Shown here piece after piece: positions 61,874-64,000 of a stretch of DNA of 64,000 bases. A program made the translations under genes and the position numbers. The notes below the pieces were generated by a model, which was not told the origin of the DNA, searched no databases, and saw nothing but the letters and a program-made list of their open reading frames with translations. The stretch is taken from assembly GCF_051020985.1 (NCBI RefSeq), contig NW_027475145.1:868001-932000 (forward strand), read 5' to 3'. Every line of letters starts with the position of its first letter. Positions within the stretch are counted from its first letter, which is position 1. The stretch comes from Nomia melanderi. Taxonomy: Eukaryota; Arthropoda; Insecta; Hymenoptera; Halictidae.

Positions 61874-64000
61874 TAGCACCCGAGATATCACCAGATATAT
61901 ATTGGATTTTTCACTGACTCTGAGTGACCGGCCCCATGAGACGGTCGTTTTCTCGGCCCCTGGTGGTCCGAGGTCGTTCCCGCTGCACAGATTCATGCGC
62001 CAGGGCCTCCTGCAGATAATTCACTTTGGTTTATTGCGCTATCTCTAATAGCACCCGAGATATCACCAGATATATATTGGATTTTCCCCTGACCCTGAGT
62101 GTCCGGCCCCATGAGACTGTGGTTTTCTCGGCCCCTGGTGGTCCGAGGTCGTCCCCGCTGCACAGGTTCATGCGCCAGGGCCTCCTGCAGATAATTCACT
62201 TTGGTTTATTGCGCTATCTGTAATAGCACCCGAGATATCACCACATATATATTGGATTTTTCACTGACCCTGAGTGTCCGGCCCCATGAGACGGTGGTTT
62301 TCTCGGTCCCTGGTGTTCCGAGGTCGTTCCCGCTGCACAGATTCATGCGCCAGGGCCTCCTACAGACAATGCACTTTGATTTCTTGCGCTATCTCTAATA
62401 GCACCCGAGATATCACCAGATATATATTGGATTTTCCCCTGACCCTGAGTGTCCGGCCCCATGAGACGGTGGTTTTCTCGGTCCCTGGTGTTCCCAGGTC
62501 GTTCCCGCTGCACAGATTCATGCGCCAGGGCCTCCTACAGACAATGCACTTTGATTTATTGCGCTATCTCTAATAGCACCCGAGATATCACCAGATATAT
62601 ATTGGATTTTCCCCTGACCCTGAGTGTCCGGCCCCATGAGACTGTGGTTTTCTCGGCCCCTGGTGGTCCGAGGTCGTTCCCGTTGCACAGATTCATGCGC
62701 CAGGGCCTCCTGCAGATAACTCACTTTAGTTTATTGCGCTATCTCTAATAGCACCCGAGATATCAGCAGATATATATTGGATTTTTCACTGACCCTGAGT
62801 GACCGGCCCCATGAGACGGTAGTTTTCTCGGCCCCAGGTGGTCCGAGGTCGTTCCCGCTGCACGGATTCATGCGCCAGGGCCTCCTGCAGATAATTCACT
62901 TTGGTTTATTGCGCTATCTCTTATAGCACCCGAGATATCACCAGATATATATTGGATTTTCCCCTGACCCTGAGTGTCCGGCCCCATGAGACTGTGGTTT
63001 TCTCGGCCCCTGGTGGTCCGAGGTCGTTCCCGCTGCACAGATTCATGCGCCAGGGCCTCCTGCAGATAATTCACTTTGGTTTATTGCGCTATCTCTTATA
63101 GCACCCGAGATATCACCAGATATATATTGGATTTTCCCCTGACCCTGAGTGTCCGGCCCCATGAGGCTGTGGTTTTCTCGGCCCCTGGTGGTCCCAGGTC
63201 GTTCCCGCTGCACAGATTCATGCGCCAGGGCCTCCTACAGACAATGCACTTTGATTTATTGCGCTATCTGTAATAGCACCCGAGATATCACCAGATATAT
63301 ATTGGATTTTACCCTGACCCTGAGTGTCCGGCCCCATGAGACGGTCGTTTTCTCGGCCCCTGGTGGTCCGAGGTCGTTCCCGCTGCACAGATTCATGCGC
63401 CAGGGCCTCCTACAGATAATTCACTTTGGTTTATTGCGCTATCTCTAATAGCAGCCGAGATATCAGCTGATATATATTGGATTTTTCACTGACCCTGAGT
63501 GACCGGCCCAATGAGACGGTGGTTTTCTCGGCCCCTGGTGGTCCGAGGTCGTTCCCGCTGCACAGATTCATGCGCCAGGGCCTCCTGCAGATAATTCACT
63601 TTGGTTTATTGCGCTATCTCAAATAGCACCCGAGATATCACCAGATATATATTGGATTTTTCCCTGACCCTGAGTGTCCGGCCCCATGAGACTGCGGTTT
63701 TCTCGGCCCCTGGTGGTCCGAGGTCGTTTCCCCTGCACAGATTCATGCACCAGGTCCTCCTACAGACAATGCACTTTGATTTATTGCGCTATCTGTAATA
63801 GCACCCGAGATATCAGCAGATATATATTGGATTTTTCACTGACCCTGAGTGTCCGGCCCCATGAGACGGTCGTTTTCTCGGACCCAGGTGGTCCGAGGTC
63901 GTTCCCGCTGCACAGATTCATGCGCCAGGGCGTCCTGCAGTTAATTCACTTTGGTTTATTGCGCTATCTGTAATAGCACACGAGATATCACCAGATATAT

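Larger units (their letters stand above)
1..64000. repeat. Satellite array, 175-bp monomer, about 366 copies
   Basis: Every part of the window is the same head-to-tail unit. The landmark TAATAG (or its variants TTATAG and AAATAG) recurs every 175 bp from 101 to 63971: 365 steps, net change -5 bp. The unit has an AT-rich box (GATATC, then CAGATATATATTGG), a GC-rich middle (CCGGCCCCATGAG, CTCGGCCCCTGGTGG) and an end region TTTATTGCGCTATCT just before the landmark. By my count a typical unit has 92 G+C in 175 and 8 CpG. Two neighbouring classes (33699 and 33874) differ at about 14 sites (8%). No other DNA interrupts the array, and both window ends lie inside it. Long homogeneous arrays of nucleosome-sized units are typical of eukaryotic centromeric or other heterochromatic satellites. 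I do not recognise the family, so location and species are open. Confidence 0.97.
55049..64000. repeat. Zone 3: divergent monomers with clustered indels
   Basis: About 51 monomers. Six 1-bp deletions and one 3-bp insertion fall between 55610 and 61775, against none in the preceding 50 kb. Variants rare elsewhere are common here: GAATTATTCACTG, CCAGAAATATATTGG, TGCAGTTAATTC, GGTTTTTTCGG, CATGTCACTG, GCATGAATCTG-strand changes, and CAAATAG landmarks. No AGATCT is present. A block of zone-2-like classes (H, I, J, E, K, G-like, H, I) lies at about 61.7-63.1 kb. Confidence 0.82.

Noticed and set aside
1..64000. Hundreds of open frames of 60-124 codons on both strands
   Set aside because: They are one repeat read over and over. 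Most start with TTG or GTG, nearly all forward ones end at the in-register TAA-TAG landmark, and 175 is not a multiple of 3, so each frame shifts by one base per monomer. No frame stays open for more than about two monomers and none has a recognisable domain.
1..64000. CRISPR array
   Set aside because: The repeat unit is 175 bp with no unique spacers; variation is scattered substitution across the unit, and no cas genes are present.
1..64000. rDNA, 5S, tRNA or snRNA gene cluster
   Set aside because: No rRNA core motif, no tRNA cloverleaf or A/B boxes, and no T-run terminator in the monomer.
1..64000. Primate-type alpha satellite
   Set aside because: The monomer length is similar (175 versus about 171 bp), but base composition, motifs and absence of a CENP-B box do not match.
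1..64000. Self-cleaving hammerhead ribozyme satellite
   Set aside because: The conserved CTGATGA and GAAAC core elements are not present in the monomer on the forward strand, and I found no matching set on the reverse strand.
1..64000. Transposon, insertion sequence or viral insertion in the array
   Set aside because: Landmark phase is kept throughout apart from eight 1-bp losses and one 3-bp gain, which leaves no room for an insertion.
1..64000. Telomeric repeats
   Set aside because: No run of TTAGGG, TTTAGGG or similar short units occurs.

Overview
The whole 64 kb window is one uninterrupted array of a tandem satellite repeat. The monomer is 175 bp. From the first TAATAG landmark (101) to the last (63971) there are exactly 365 monomer steps, with a net length loss of only 5 bp, and both window edges cut through the array. 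I find no protein-coding gene, RNA gene, transposon, CRISPR array or unique sequence. This implies a eukaryotic genome and a heterochromatic block (centromeric, pericentromeric or subtelomeric). The sequence does not identify the species. The unit is close to nucleosome-repeat length. It is about 53% GC, carries 8 CpG sites, has no CENP-B-box-like motif, and does not match a satellite family I can name.

Layout. Zone 1 (1-4823) is a mosaic: divergent monomers alternate with a block of ordinary classes (about 1325-2900), and a 3,499-bp duplication carries the same 1-bp deletion in both copies. Zone 2 (4824-55048) is 287 monomers with zero net length change. It has a clear higher-order repeat (HOR): about a dozen monomer classes follow one another in fixed order. 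The cleanest form is a 12-mer of 2,100 bp (33524-37723 and 38949-43148). Elsewhere the same order is shortened (5, 6, 7 or 11 monomers) or expanded (13, 15, 23, 26, 27, 33 or 39). Zone 3 (55049-64000) is more divergent and holds seven of the nine indels in the window. It may lie nearer an array edge, or be an older, less homogenised part.

Monomer classes used below, named for this annotation with short diagnostic motifs: I = TTATAG instead of TAATAG; J = GTCGTCCCCGCTGCACAGG; C = GTCAATCCCG or GTCATTCCCG with ATGCTCTTTG; B = CGGTCGTTGTC with GAGGACCTTCC; A1/A2 = AGATCT, A1 ending in CGGTAATAG, A2 with GTCATTCCCGTTG; D = GAGCGTCC with CACAGG and GGGTCTCC; E = CACCACATA with GGTCCCTGGTGTTCC; F = AGCAGCCGAG, often with GGCCCAATGAG; K = GTGTTCCCAGG; L = CTCGTTCCCTGGTG or the related CTCGGTCCCTGGTG; G = TTCATCCGCC with AGATAACTC; H = ATCAGCAG with GTGACCGG and GCACGGATTC.

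Nested tandem duplications of 3 to 31 monomers, with breakpoints inside monomers that leave hybrid monomers, show that out-of-register exchange or replication-based amplification built the array. The many short open frames on both strands come from the repeat: most begin with TTG or GTG and nearly all end at the same repeated stop. No genes act together here; the content is structural DNA. All comparisons were made by eye from sequence and landmark spacing.
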